Counted from the stretch's first letter, positions 18,632 to 27,211 are shown. The stretch: DNA of 64,000 nucleotides from CAYJBH01 sp964368625 (GCA_964368625.1 CAYJBH010000008.1:1-64000), one strand, 5' to 3'. A program made the numbers and translations. Notes: generated by a model not told the origin, from the sequence alone.

Positions 18632-18947
18632 AGCTTTACTGAATAAAAGAGGAGAGATGCTAATCGAGACAATTATTTCGATTATGCTGTTTACAGTACT
18701 CATAATAGGTGTTACTACAATGATTACGGCCTCTACCAACCGAATAAGGGAAACACAGCGGGAGGCAGAAGCAGTACAGGATACAGTTAATTTATTGGTA
18801 ACCGGAGATAGCACGATATCAGAAGCACCGATGGAAATAAAGTTTACATTTACAGATAATACTGCAACATTATCAGATGTTACGGTAACCGATGCTGGAT
18901 TCGTAAAGATACAGGAAAAACTGGTTTATTTTTACCCGCAGCCATAA
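18612..18947 (+). CDS. Minor pseudopilin (PilV/GspI-like)
   Basis: Small protein of 111 residues. A basic leader ends RGE and is followed by MLIETIISIMLFTVLIIGV, which keeps the Glu of a pilin helix but lacks the usual Gly-Phe cut site. The globular part is very short (about 70 residues). It starts inside the previous gene (20-bp overlap) with only GTGGGG close upstream, so translational coupling is likely. Probably a minor tip component or priming pseudopilin. Confidence 0.65.
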   Translation: MKKLKVKALLNKRGEMLIETIISIMLFTVLIIGVTTMITASTNRIRETQREAEAVQDTVNLLVTGDSTISEAPMEIKFTFTDNTATLSDVTVTDAGFVKIQEKLVYFYPQP

Positions 18948-18976
18948 CAAACAACTAATAAGGAATAAGTATATCT

Positions 18977-19519
18977 ATGAACAAAACATGTTTCAATAGT
19001 AGGATGAAAACTCGAGGGAATAAGCTTGGGTTTACGCTTATTGAAATGATTACAGGTCTTGCTGTGCTTGCTATAATATTAACCATAGTTCCGGTTGTGT
19101 TTGTTCAAACAATCAGAATTAATGATGAGGTTATTAATCTTGGTCAGCTTGAAGTTATTGCATTAGAATCCATGTCGGAACTGCTTGATGATCTGCGTAA
19201 GGCTAAGGCAGTTGATGCATCAGATCCGGCCGTTTTAACCGTAACAACCGATAGCTACACTGCAAACTATAGTGTAGACCCAACAACGAATATTTTAATG
19301 CGAGAATACGACGGGGCAGAGACACCCGGAGCCAATGAGGTGTTAGCCGAAGGTTTTTACATGGGTTATACCATGGAGCTAAGCTGGGCAGAATCGGGCA
19401 ATGCAGCTGATAAGGACTATATTGTTACACTTAATCTAACCATTAATGAATCTAACGGAACATCAGTGTTTGATGAAGAATATGCAATTCGACCAACCTA
19501 TCTAAATGCTAACGGATGA
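18977..19519 (+). CDS. Minor pseudopilin (PilW/GspJ-like)
   Basis: A 17-residue leader ends NKLG before FTLIEMITGLAVLAIILTIV, a class III prepilin signal with Glu at position 5. The globular domain of about 145 residues has the Asp/Thr-rich beta pattern of GspJ/PilW-like pseudopilins. It is the last gene of the pilus locus and is followed by an AT-rich palindrome and a strong terminator. With the two genes before it, it forms a set resembling the tip-priming minor pilins of other systems. Confidence 0.75.
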   Translation: MNKTCFNSRMKTRGNKLGFTLIEMITGLAVLAIILTIVPVVFVQTIRINDEVINLGQLEVIALESMSELLDDLRKAKAVDASDPAVLTVTTDSYTANYSVDPTTNILMREYDGAETPGANEVLAEGFYMGYTMELSWAESGNAADKDYIVTLNLTINESNGTSVFDEEYAIRPTYLNANG

Positions 19520-19522
19520 TAG

Positions 19523-19546
19523 ATTAATGTATGTAAATACATTAAT
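19523..19546. other. Perfect 10-bp AT-rich palindrome after the last pilus gene
   Basis: ATTAATGTAT and ATACATTAAT flank GTAA, four bases after the stop codon. It lies upstream of the main terminator and may add to 3' end structure. An operator role is possible but nothing downstream needs one. Confidence 0.4.
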
Positions 19547-19589
19547 ACAAGAAGGATGTTATCATCGCTTATCATAAACAATAGTAACT

Positions 19590-19629
19590 AAAAAAGCTCT
19601 TGACCCTAAGTGGGACAAGAGCTTTTTTT
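19590..19629. terminator. Terminator between the pilus locus and the OFA transporter
   Basis: A 13-bp perfect stem (19590-19602 with 19616-19628) has A6 at one end and a T7 run at the other, so it can serve the converging genes on both strands. Confidence 0.9.
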
Positions 19630-19650
19630 ATATGGTTATCTATCGCAGAT

Positions 19651-20859
19651 TTAGGTAACTTTTTTCATCTTTTTGAGAAGGAAGATCAGTACCAGTCCTA
19701 TAAAAGAACAGCTGGCTGCAATGGCGAAAGCGGGGAACATTTTATCCATATCACCGCCTGCAAGATCTAAGAAGTAGCCTGCTATATAAGAAGAAATAAC
19801 CGCTGCAGCGCCAAAACCTAATAATACCATTCCATACTTTGTTGCAACATTTTTTGTTCCCAAAAACTCTCCGGTGAGAGAGGGGTATGTAGAAAGAAAA
19901 CCACCATAGAAAAATCCAATACATCCTATCAAGACATATATGAAATATCCTTCGGCAAATGTTACTAATAATGCCATGGCAATAGTACCTACCATCAGAA
20001 TCATAATCGTATTTATTCTGCCGAGTTTATCCGAAACAACACCCCAAACCAGTCGGCCAATAGCATTGAAAACAGAAATCATTAAAACACCAATAGTTGC
20101 AGTTTCTGCCATTCCTCGTCCTACTGCTATGGGCTTTGCAAATCCAATCATCATGAGCCCACCCATACATGCAAGCATCATAGAAAACATAATAAGATAA
20201 AAAACAGGCTGCTTAAGAACATGGAAAAAACCATCCTCATCCTTATTATCAGTTGATTGTTCTAAAGGCTCAGGAGGCATATACATAAAGAAGGAACCAG
20301 CTGTACAGATAACCAGGAAAACACCCGATATGATTCTAAACGCCATTAATTCACCCTGGCCTTCTCCGCCAAAAGCAGAGATAATGGATTCAACAATTGG
20401 TGTGAATACAAGACCACCAACTCCTAGAGCAGCAACTACAAGACCTGTAACTAATCCTTTTTTTTCAGGAAACAGCTTTTGAACACAGGCTATAGTAGGC
20501 GAATAAGCGAAGCCCATACCGATACCTCCCATTACTCCATAGGAAATCCATAAGAGCTGTGGGAATTCTGGAGTGGTAAATGAGGCAATAAAAAATCCTG
20601 CCGAAAGAATAAAGCCTCCGGACATAACAACATATTTTAGTGGTATTTTTCTTGCTAAAATTCCACCAGTAACGCTTCCAACCGTAAGAACAGCTAGCAA
20701 CAAGGAATAACTCAAGCTTGCAGAAGCATTATTTCCGTCGAAAAGTGATGTTGCTATTCCCGACTGAAAAACACTCCATATGTATGCAACTCCAAGACAC
20801 AGCTGAATTGCAATTGCAGCTATCAGTGTAAAATTTCTGTTTATAGGTGCTTTATTCAT
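19651..20859 (-). CDS. MFS transporter, OFA (oxalate/formate antiporter) family
   Basis: Twelve-helix major facilitator of 402 residues. The start (LIAAIAIQLCLGVAYIWSVF) and the segment GGIGMGFAYSPTIACVQKLF are typical of the OFA family. The loop between helices 2 and 3 ends in ARKIPLKYVV, and a second MFS motif is VSDKLGR. A charged cytoplasmic loop (about residues 200-215) divides the halves. Family members carry oxalate, formate, lactate or other monocarboxylates; the substrate here is unknown. Single gene with its own promoter (20895-20923) and GGGAA before the ATG. Confidence 0.85.
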   Translation of the reverse strand: MNKAPINRNFTLIAAIAIQLCLGVAYIWSVFQSGIATSLFDGNNASASLSYSLLLAVLTVGSVTGGILARKIPLKYVVMSGGFILSAGFFIASFTTPEFPQLLWISYGVMGGIGMGFAYSPTIACVQKLFPEKKGLVTGLVVAALGVGGLVFTPIVESIISAFGGEGQGELMAFRIISGVFLVICTAGSFFMYMPPEPLEQSTDNKDEDGFFHVLKQPVFYLIMFSMMLACMGGLMMIGFAKPIAVGRGMAETATIGVLMISVFNAIGRLVWGVVSDKLGRINTIMILMVGTIAMALLVTFAEGYFIYVLIGCIGFFYGGFLSTYPSLTGEFLGTKNVATKYGMVLLGFGAAAVISSYIAGYFLDLAGGDMDKMFPAFAIAASCSFIGLVLIFLLKKMKKVT

Positions 20860-20894
20860 TAAAATTCCCTTTCAACTTTTAACCATTAAACTAA

Positions 20895-20923
20895 ATTATA
20901 TCATTAAATGCATAATATGTAAA
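20895..20923 (-). promoter_or_regulatory. Sigma-A-type promoter of the OFA transporter
   Basis: On the minus strand TTTACA (20923-20918) and TATAAT (20900-20895) are separated by 17 bp, about 35 bp before the start codon. Confidence 0.7.
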
Positions 20924-20933
20924 TAAAAACAGC

Positions 20934-20968
20934 AAAAAAAGCTTCACTGTAAAAACAAAACAGGAAGC
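20934..20968 (-). terminator. Terminator of the GGDEF-EAL gene
   Basis: On the minus strand GCTTCCTGT pairs with ACAGTGAAGC (one bulged base) and is followed by a T7 run. It lies about 50 bp after the stop of the gene at 21017. Confidence 0.75.
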
Positions 20969-21016
20969 AAAATTAACCTGAGATAGAATCAGCACTTTGG
21001 TTAATCATATTATTAG

Positions 21017-22948
21017 TTAAGATAAGAATCTGATAAATTCATTAATTGGCAACGGTTTTGAGTAAACATATCCCTGGATATAATCGCTACCGCAATTAAT
21101 TAAAAACTGCTTAACCTCATCGTCCTCAACTCCTTCCATGATAACCTCTATATCATTATCCAGAGCCTTTACTGCGGTTAGGAATTTGTTGAAGAAATCT
21201 CGGCGATCTTCATCTTCGGCTGAACTAACAACTAGGCTACGATCAAATTTTATCATTCTAATAGGTATGCTGAAAAACATACTGAAGTTGGAATATTCAA
21301 CTCCAAAATCATCTAACTCAAAAACAAAACCCAGCTTAATAAACTCGTTCATTATCTTTAAAGTGTTTTCAATATCGGTTGCTAGTGTTCTCTCCGTGAG
21401 TTCAATCTTTATCATATCCGGTGAGAGATTATAGCTGTTAACAATTTCGTATACTTCTTTTGCTGAACCATTTTTCATAAACATAACATAAGGGAAATTA
21501 ATAGATATTCCCGCAAGCTTTGTATTGTTTCCCAAAATGTTAATAAGCTTTTGATAATCGCAACATACTAGATTTAACATAGTTTTGGTTATTCTTATAA
21601 TTAAGCCGGTATCCTCGGCTATTGGAATAAACTCTCCGGGGCTGATAAACTCCCCCTGTTCCGGCTTAAAACGAATAAGTGCTTCAGCAAGGGTGAATTC
21701 AGATTTTTTTACACAATATATTGGCTGATAATATGCCTCAAAGCCATCGGTGTCGAGTGCCTTCTTTATGCGCTCTATAACATAGTTTCTACGTTTCATT
21801 TGTTCGCATATGCCTACATCGTAAACAAAGCTAATATTGCCGACACCCTTCTTAATAAGCGAGAGTGAATAATCAACAGAGGATATAATATCCTGAGGTT
21901 TTGTTCCAAAACGAGGATAGTCTACACGTGCATATATAAAATCAACACTGATGATTATTCCATCAACAGTATAGCTTTTATTAAGATTTTCAAAAATCTC
22001 ATCAATTTTATTAATATATTGATAATCCTGTTCGTGCATTAATACCGCAAATTCATCACCGGAATATCTAAAAACATCACGATGTGGCAATAACACCCGC
22101 AATCTTAAAGAAATTTCCTCTAAGAGAGCATCACCAAACATTAGGCCGTTTCGTTCGTTAATGCCCTTAAAGTTGCGTATACTAAAAACGAAGAGTGTGA
22201 AAGATGTTCGCGATTTACAAAGTCTTGTCATTAGATTTGTTAGTGCAGCACGGTTATAAAGCTCGGTGAGAGCATCAGAGTTGTGGGATACATTTTGAAC
22301 ATAGAACTGAATTATAAGAACACCGGTAACGCTTGCTAACCCCGAAAGTTGGAGCTGCGGTATTAACAGCTGTGCACAGAAAATGAGGCTGGATATAAAA
22401 AGATTTAAACATATAATAAGTAAACTTTTTCTATGCGGTGTTTTAAAGTTTATAACAGTTAAATAGATAATCAGTAAAAAATAAACCAGAGCAATAACAT
22501 AAGTTATTCTAAATAAACCACCTCTAATATAACCCTCACTTGGAGATATCGTGAATATTAAACGATGCAATCCATTTGTAAGTATAATTATACAATAAAT
22601 AACATATGGAAGCCAGGCCCATATATATTTCTTAAAAAAATTAATTCTATATGTTTTATGATAGGTTAATGTTATTCCATAAAACAAGGCCAATGGTGCA
22701 GCGATTGGCGCTGTTAAAAAATATAGATACTTTAATATGTCGACAACCCATAATGGGTAATTCATATAGAAATCAGCAGTTACAAGTGAACCAATGGTAA
22801 CAACAATCGAGACAAGAGTACCAAGCTGAAGCCATTTTAATGCTCCATACCTAGTTGTTCCTTTGCTCTGGTCAAGAAGGAAACTTACCGTAGCTAAAGA
22901 AATTATTATTAAAGATGCATATTCTGCTGCCAGATTATAATATGCCAT
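21017..22948 (-). CDS. Membrane GGDEF-EAL protein (c-di-GMP turnover)
   Basis: About seven N-terminal membrane segments (residues 1-220), then a GGDEF domain (about 225-375) with SGDEF in place of GGDEF, then an EAL domain (about 385-643). The EAL part keeps the usual catalytic set: AEAL, SINFP, IELTE, DDFG, KFD, MEGVE and QGY. It may therefore be an active c-di-GMP phosphodiesterase; cyclase activity is doubtful but SGDEF forms can be active. Single gene with its own terminator. It is the only c-di-GMP enzyme seen here and lies 1.5 kb beyond the pilus locus, whose PilB carries an MshEN motif. Confidence 0.9.
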   Translation of the reverse strand: MAYYNLAAEYASLIIISLATVSFLLDQSKGTTRYGALKWLQLGTLVSIVVTIGSLVTADFYMNYPLWVVDILKYLYFLTAPIAAPLALFYGITLTYHKTYRINFFKKYIWAWLPYVIYCIIILTNGLHRLIFTISPSEGYIRGGLFRITYVIALVYFLLIIYLTVINFKTPHRKSLLIICLNLFISSLIFCAQLLIPQLQLSGLASVTGVLIIQFYVQNVSHNSDALTELYNRAALTNLMTRLCKSRTSFTLFVFSIRNFKGINERNGLMFGDALLEEISLRLRVLLPHRDVFRYSGDEFAVLMHEQDYQYINKIDEIFENLNKSYTVDGIIISVDFIYARVDYPRFGTKPQDIISSVDYSLSLIKKGVGNISFVYDVGICEQMKRRNYVIERIKKALDTDGFEAYYQPIYCVKKSEFTLAEALIRFKPEQGEFISPGEFIPIAEDTGLIIRITKTMLNLVCCDYQKLINILGNNTKLAGISINFPYVMFMKNGSAKEVYEIVNSYNLSPDMIKIELTERTLATDIENTLKIMNEFIKLGFVFELDDFGVEYSNFSMFFSIPIRMIKFDRSLVVSSAEDEDRRDFFNKFLTAVKALDNDIEVIMEGVEDDEVKQFLINCGSDYIQGYVYSKPLPINEFIRFLS

Positions 22949-23113
22949 AGATAATATATCAACTCCGCGAAAATACTAATGTTTCAATATCTATTTTACA
23001 CCATAACCAAACTGTTGTCTATAGTATAACCGACAAATTTATATATGAATATGGTTAGTTTTACATAATTGGTGAAAAAACAAAGAGGTTAGAAAGTTAA
23101 TTCGCCGGAAGGT

Positions 23114-24304
23114 TTAAGACTCGCTCTTATTGATACGTTTTATGTTTAAGATACACAGAATAGTACCTATCAAGGTTATAATAACCCAACATGCTATATT
23201 GCCTCTCCAACCTATAATTTCGGCTATCTTAGCAACGGCATAGGTTGAGATGGTGCTGCCAACATAAACGCAGGCGTTAAGTATGCCGGATATCGTTGAA
23301 ACTTTCCCATACTTCATAAATCTGGCGGGAAGGTTGCCTATTAAGAGTAGATTAATTCCGTGCATACAGGATGATAAGGTAGTAAGGGTAATTAAGCCAA
23401 CGGTAATATTATCTACACCAAAATAAAGAGAGGCGCTAGTTATGGTTGCCACTCCCCAAAAATATGTCGACAACAAAATCTCATTACTGATTTTCCTGCT
23501 TAACAGCCGTGTAACTATCATTGCAACAATACTAAAAATCGGTATTAACGATGTTGTTAGAATTGAGAAGGAGTCCGACTTATTATAGTTGTCGCTTATA
23601 AAAGCAGGCATCCAAAGGGTAACCCCTTCGCGAAGCATGCCAAGTAAAACTATTATAAATAGAATTGGCAATAATTTATATGATAATATTAACTTAAATA
23701 TTGAACCATTCTTGTTTTGCGGTGTAAGATTGGTATTGCTGCTAATATCCAATGTCATGGTAGCAAAATGCCAAACAGCAACAACTATAACCGCAAACAA
23801 GCCGGACAATATAAATACTAGGTGATAGCTAAAGTTGGTAATGAAAAATGGAACTAGAAAATAAATGACAATTGTTGCAACCGACGACGACATTACCACC
23901 ATAGTGCAACCGGTTTTATAACTATCAATGCTGAAAATTGAAAGCATTATTCTAACAAGAACAGGCCACAAAAGAGCTTGAGCAAAGCCATTTACTGTCC
24001 AAAAAAATATTATTGGATAAATGCTATCGCTCAAAGGCACCAAAAAGTTCATAGTTGCAGTTAATAATAAACCTATAGTGATTATTTTTTTGCAGTTATA
24101 TCTATCGCCAAGGTAGCCGGCTATCAGCTGTCCTACTCCATAGCTAACCAGGCTAAAAGAGACAGGGAGACTAGCTAGGGAATCGGATATATTTAAGTTA
24201 TCTGAAATATCAATTAAAGTTGCAGAGTAATTAATTCTGGTAATATAGCTGGTAAAATAGACTAAACAAAAGAGTAATACATATTTTCCATCTCTGCTAA
24301 ACAA
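23114..24304 (-). CDS. MFS transporter, organophosphate:phosphate antiporter-like
   Basis: About twelve membrane helices. The segment YFTSYITRINYSATLIDIS and the motif GYLGDRYNCKK resemble the GlpT/UhpT branch (OPA family), which exchanges phosphorylated compounds for phosphate. The open frame begins at 24385, but I chose TTG 24304: it has GGGAGGGAAAGG just upstream, overlaps the previous stop by 8 bp, and gives the usual N-terminus. Operon with the hydrolase and the DeoR gene. The substrate is probably an organophosphate or phosphodiester (inference). Confidence 0.75.
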   Translation of the reverse strand: MFSRDGKYVLLFCLVYFTSYITRINYSATLIDISDNLNISDSLASLPVSFSLVSYGVGQLIAGYLGDRYNCKKIITIGLLLTATMNFLVPLSDSIYPIIFFWTVNGFAQALLWPVLVRIMLSIFSIDSYKTGCTMVVMSSSVATIVIYFLVPFFITNFSYHLVFILSGLFAVIVVAVWHFATMTLDISSNTNLTPQNKNGSIFKLILSYKLLPILFIIVLLGMLREGVTLWMPAFISDNYNKSDSFSILTTSLIPIFSIVAMIVTRLLSRKISNEILLSTYFWGVATITSASLYFGVDNITVGLITLTTLSSCMHGINLLLIGNLPARFMKYGKVSTISGILNACVYVGSTISTYAVAKIAEIIGWRGNIACWVIITLIGTILCILNIKRINKSES

Positions 24305-25070
24305 GAGCCTTTCCCTCCCAGTCCTTATCACAGGGAATTCCAATGATGCCGGCAATAGTTGGGGCAATGTCGATAATACTAGCATCGGACGGTAGCTGAA
24401 CTTCTGAGTTAAATCGATCAGACATAAGCATTATTGGAATAGTCATATCTTCAGCCGAATCTGTGCCATGACCTCTTGAATGCCCGCCATGGTCAGCGGT
24501 TACCATGATGGTGTAGTTGCTGGGAACACTTTTTAATACCTTCTCCACACAATCAAAAGAGTGGCTAACCGCATCAAGATACTCGCCGCTTTCCCAGCCG
24601 AAATGGTGGCCAATATGATCTGTGCTTCCTAGATAGAGAAAAACAAAATCAGGCTCCTTTTTCGTAATATAATCTATAGCAGAATCGGTTAAAATTTCAT
24701 CCCCCTTGCAGTCGAGTCCTTTTTCGGTAAATAGACTGTGTAACAATCTACCCGGACGTACAATATCTCTAAGTTCATCCCAGTTATAGAACATTGCGCT
24801 TGTTTTGTCATGGTTACTAAGGCAGTCAAAAAGCGATCTAACCGGTCGCACCATGGGAACATAAACGTTGCTTAAAATACCATGCCGTTCCGGAGGAACG
24901 CTATGAAATAGTGACATATGACAAGGTAGTGTAACGCTAGGCGTAACTGATTGTGCACTCAGGTTTGCTGCATAGCTGCTTACACAGCTCTTAGCAAATT
25001 CGTTATTACAGGATAAAACACTATCACCCTTCATTCCATCTACAAGAATTAAAACAACCTTATTATTCAT
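24297..25070 (-). CDS. Alkaline-phosphatase-superfamily hydrolase (type I phosphodiesterase-like)
   Basis: Cytoplasmic 257-residue metal-dependent hydrolase. Metal and nucleophile motifs in order: LILVDGM near the N-terminus, TPSVTLPCH with the likely Thr/Ser nucleophile, STDHIGHHFG, TADHGGH and a later GHGT. This order is that of nucleotide pyrophosphatase/phosphodiesterase enzymes and phosphonoacetate hydrolase. There is no signal peptide, so it should act on an imported substrate, in line with the organophosphate-type transporter encoded next. The exact substrate cannot be told. Ribosome site AAGGAG near the ATG. Confidence 0.8.
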   Translation of the reverse strand: MNNKVVLILVDGMKGDSVLSCNNEFAKSCVSSYAANLSAQSVTPSVTLPCHMSLFHSVPPERHGILSNVYVPMVRPVRSLFDCLSNHDKTSAMFYNWDELRDIVRPGRLLHSLFTEKGLDCKGDEILTDSAIDYITKKEPDFVFLYLGSTDHIGHHFGWESGEYLDAVSHSFDCVEKVLKSVPSNYTIMVTADHGGHSRGHGTDSAEDMTIPIMLMSDRFNSEVQLPSDASIIDIAPTIAGIIGIPCDKDWEGKALV

Positions 25071-25090
25071 TTTATACTCCTTAAAAACTA

Positions 25091-25849
25091 TTATACTATT
25101 TTGATACCATTTTTAGTGTATATATCCTTTACAGATTTTGATAGCTCGTCATCGGATATAAGGGTGTATCGAGCAACCTCTTTATCTAGCGTAATACTTG
25201 CGGTTTTTTCAAACTTAGTATTATCAGCCAATACATATGTTTGGTGAGCTTTTTTCATTAGCAGTTTTTGAAGGTCGATTATCTCATAGGTGAAATCTTG
25301 AATTCCATATTCATAAGAGATTGCAGAGGGAAAGATGAAAGATTTTTCAAACTGAAGATTGTCTAGCGTTAATGTTGTAACAGCGCCATAAAAGGCTCTC
25401 TCAGATGATAGATACCTCCCACCGGTTGAAATTATATTAAAGCCCTCATTAGCTGATAAGATATCCATAACCTCCTTTGAATAGGTTATAACGGTTAATT
25501 CTTTGAAATTTTCAACCAGGGCGGTTGCAAAGCTAGAAGAGGTGCTTCCAGAATCTACCGCGATGGTATCTCTTTCAGATATAAACTTCATAGCCTTTCT
25601 TGACAATATATCCTTATGTTTTCTGTTTAAAGTTAATCGGTTGTTGAAAAGCGGAAAATCGTTAGGGGAGGCGTTAGGTATAGCGCCTCCATGAACCCGT
25701 TTAAGCTTACCCTCTTTTTCAAGGTAAAACAGATCTCTGCGAACGGTTTCAAAAGAGACGTTTAATACCTCGATAAGCTCGGAAACGGTTACCGAGTTAT
25801 TAGCTTTAATCTTATTCAGAATAATGTCATATCTTTCATTAGGAAACAA
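25091..25849 (-). CDS. DeoR-family transcriptional regulator
   Basis: N-terminal winged helix-turn-helix (VSELIEVLNVSFETVRRDLFYLE, shown by its DeoR signature around TVRRDL) and the conserved KRVHGGA, followed by a sugar-phosphate-isomerase-like sensor domain (VDSGSTSSSFA; ISTGGRYL). The open frame runs from 25936, but TTG 25849 is preferred: AGAGAGG lies seven bases upstream, it gives the usual 252 residues, and the extra N-terminus would be hydrophobic. DeoR regulators respond to sugar phosphates, which fits control of the hydrolase and transporter that follow. Confidence 0.85.
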   Translation of the reverse strand: MFPNERYDIILNKIKANNSVTVSELIEVLNVSFETVRRDLFYLEKEGKLKRVHGGAIPNASPNDFPLFNNRLTLNRKHKDILSRKAMKFISERDTIAVDSGSTSSSFATALVENFKELTVITYSKEVMDILSANEGFNIISTGGRYLSSERAFYGAVTTLTLDNLQFEKSFIFPSAISYEYGIQDFTYEIIDLQKLLMKKAHQTYVLADNTKFEKTASITLDKEVARYTLISDDELSKSVKDIYTKNGIKIV

Positions 25850-25936
25850 ATGATTACCTCTCTTAACAAAACTATCGAAAAGGAACAAATAACAACCACC
25901 AACTACACACAAAAACACAAAACTAAACACAAACAC

Positions 25937-25965
25937 ATTATAGAATATAGAGCATTAAAAGTCAA
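25937..25965 (-). promoter_or_regulatory. Promoter of the DeoR-hydrolase-transporter operon
   Basis: Minus strand TTGACT (25965-25960), 17 bp, TATAAT (25942-25937). The leader of about 80 bases that follows is G/T-rich and almost without C until the ribosome site. Confidence 0.8.
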
Positions 25966-26049
25966 TACTCTTTTACAGGAACATAAAAGTAGTAATAAAA
26001 TGAGTTTTAATAAGGCGAAAATTGCTTGAATTTACAAATATTTTTAAAA

Positions 26050-26066
26050 TATACTAAAAAAGTATA
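26050..26066 (+). promoter_or_regulatory. Upstream palindrome, candidate Rrf2 operator
   Basis: TATACT-N5-AGTATA, a perfect 6-bp inverted repeat upstream of the -35 box of the rrf2-rubrerythrin promoter. The same motif recurs over the -10 box (26099-26115), 49 bp further on. Confidence 0.5.
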
Positions 26067-26075
26067 AATTAGGTC

Positions 26076-26115
26076 TTGACAAACTTAAGATTTAATAGTA
26101 TACTCAAATAGTAGA
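26076..26115 (+). promoter_or_regulatory. Promoter of rrf2-rubrerythrin with overlapping palindrome
   Basis: TTGACA (26076-26081), 17 bp, TATACT (26099-26104): a near-consensus sigma-A promoter. The -10 box is also the left arm of TATACT-N5-AGTAGA (26099-26115), a one-mismatch copy of the palindrome at 26050-26066. A repressor bound here would block the promoter. Confidence 0.8.
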
Positions 26116-26139
26116 CATTAACGAAGCAGGAACTTACAG

Positions 26140-26538
26140 ATGAGAATAACTCATGAAGCGGACTATGCCATTAGAATTATGTATCATCTTAGCAAATCAG
26201 GTAAGATAATATCAGCTAAGGAGCTATCTGAAAAGAGTGGAGTAACGTTGAGGTTTACCTTAAAGATACTAAGAAAGTTAAGTATGGCAGATATGGTGAA
26301 ATCACATAAAGGGGTGAATGGTGGGTACGAGCTCTGTGTTTCATCAAATGAGATTAGTTTTGGCAGTATCATTGAGATTATCGATGGACCTATTAGGATA
26401 AACCACTGCCTCGGTGATGGTTTTGGCTGTACAAGGGTAGACGATAAAACATGTTGTTCGATAAGGAACATTTTTCAAAAGGTTAACGATACACTCAAGA
26501 AGGATTTGTATAAAATTCGAATTGATGATGTAGAGTAA
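26140..26538 (+). CDS. Rrf2-family transcriptional regulator
   Basis: Small winged-helix regulator of 132 residues. It begins MRITHEADYAIRIMYHL, a typical Rrf2/IscR start, with a recognition helix in the region SGVTLRFTLKILRKL and the GGYEL wing. Cysteines at 90, 97 and 105/106 match the spacing of the Fe-S or redox-sensing cluster site in this family. It is upstream of and probably co-transcribed with the rubrerythrin gene (37-bp gap), which suggests a redox or peroxide sensor that also controls its own promoter. Confidence 0.9.
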   Translation: MRITHEADYAIRIMYHLSKSGKIISAKELSEKSGVTLRFTLKILRKLSMADMVKSHKGVNGGYELCVSSNEISFGSIIEIIDGPIRINHCLGDGFGCTRVDDKTCCSIRNIFQKVNDTLKKDLYKIRIDDVE

Positions 26539-26575
26539 ATATTAACAAACACAATTATTATTGGAGGAAGAAAAG

Positions 26576-27121
26576 ATGAAAAAATTTGTATGTTCTGTAT
26601 GTGGTTACGTTCATGAAGGCGACTCAGCACCGGAAGCATGTCCACAATGTAAGGTTAGTTCTGATAAGTTTAACGAGCAGAATGCCGGTGAACTTAGCTG
26701 GGCGGCAGAGCATTTTGTTGGCGTTGCACAGGGAGCAAGCGAGGATATCATGGCAGATTTACGTGCAAACTTTGAGGGCGAGTGCACCGAGGTTGGAATG
26801 TATCTTGCAATGAGCCGTGTAGCACATCGCGAGGGATATCCGGAAATAGGACTTTACTGGGAAAAAGCAGCCCTTGAAGAAGCAGAGCATGCATCTAAAT
26901 TTGCTGAACTGCTAGGTGAAGTTTTAACCGATTCTACCAAGAAGAACCTTGAGCTACGTGTTGCAGCAGAAAATGGCGCAACAGCAGGTAAGTTTGACCT
27001 TGCTAAGCGTGCTAAGGCAGCAAACCTTGATGCTATTCACGATACAGTACATGAGATGGCACGTGACGAAGCTCGTCATGGTAAAGCCTTTGAAGGCCTT
27101 CTTGCAAGATATTTTGGTTAA
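26576..27121 (+). CDS. Reverse rubrerythrin (rubredoxin domain first)
   Basis: Peroxide-reducing diiron protein of anaerobes. The rubredoxin domain (Cys 6, 9, 22 and 25) is at the N-terminus, and the ferritin-like four-helix domain follows with iron ligands in FEGECTEVGMY, EEAEHASKF, ELRVAAENG and ARDEARHGKAF. In classic rubrerythrin the order is the opposite. ATG 26576 with GGAGGA at 26562-26567; the upstream TTG at 26561 overlaps that site and is rejected. Family knowledge: clostridial reverse rubrerythrins are NADH-linked peroxidases induced by oxygen. Confidence 0.93.
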   Translation: MKKFVCSVCGYVHEGDSAPEACPQCKVSSDKFNEQNAGELSWAAEHFVGVAQGASEDIMADLRANFEGECTEVGMYLAMSRVAHREGYPEIGLYWEKAALEEAEHASKFAELLGEVLTDSTKKNLELRVAAENGATAGKFDLAKRAKAANLDAIHDTVHEMARDEARHGKAFEGLLARYFG

Positions 27122-27144
27122 ATAGATCCGCTGACTTTATTAAT

Positions 27145-27190
27145 AAACAAAGCCTTCTGTACCGAACCCGGTAGCAGAAGGCTTTGTTTT
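27145..27190. terminator. Bidirectional terminator after rubrerythrin
   Basis: A 15-bp outer stem (27145-27159 with 27175-27189), with an inner ACCG/CGGT pair, is flanked by A and T runs. It serves the rubrerythrin gene and the converging minus-strand operon that ends at 27212. Confidence 0.9.
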
Positions 27191-27211
27191 CATCGCTATT
27201 GATTAAATTAA

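Noticed and set aside
24305..24385. N-terminal extension of the organophosphate-type transporter
   Set aside because: It would overlap the hydrolase gene by 89 bp; TTG 24304 has a strong ribosome site and the usual protein start.
25850..25936. N-terminal extension of the DeoR protein as a membrane anchor
   Set aside because: TTG 25849 has a good ribosome site and gives the usual family length; the extension is translated leader.
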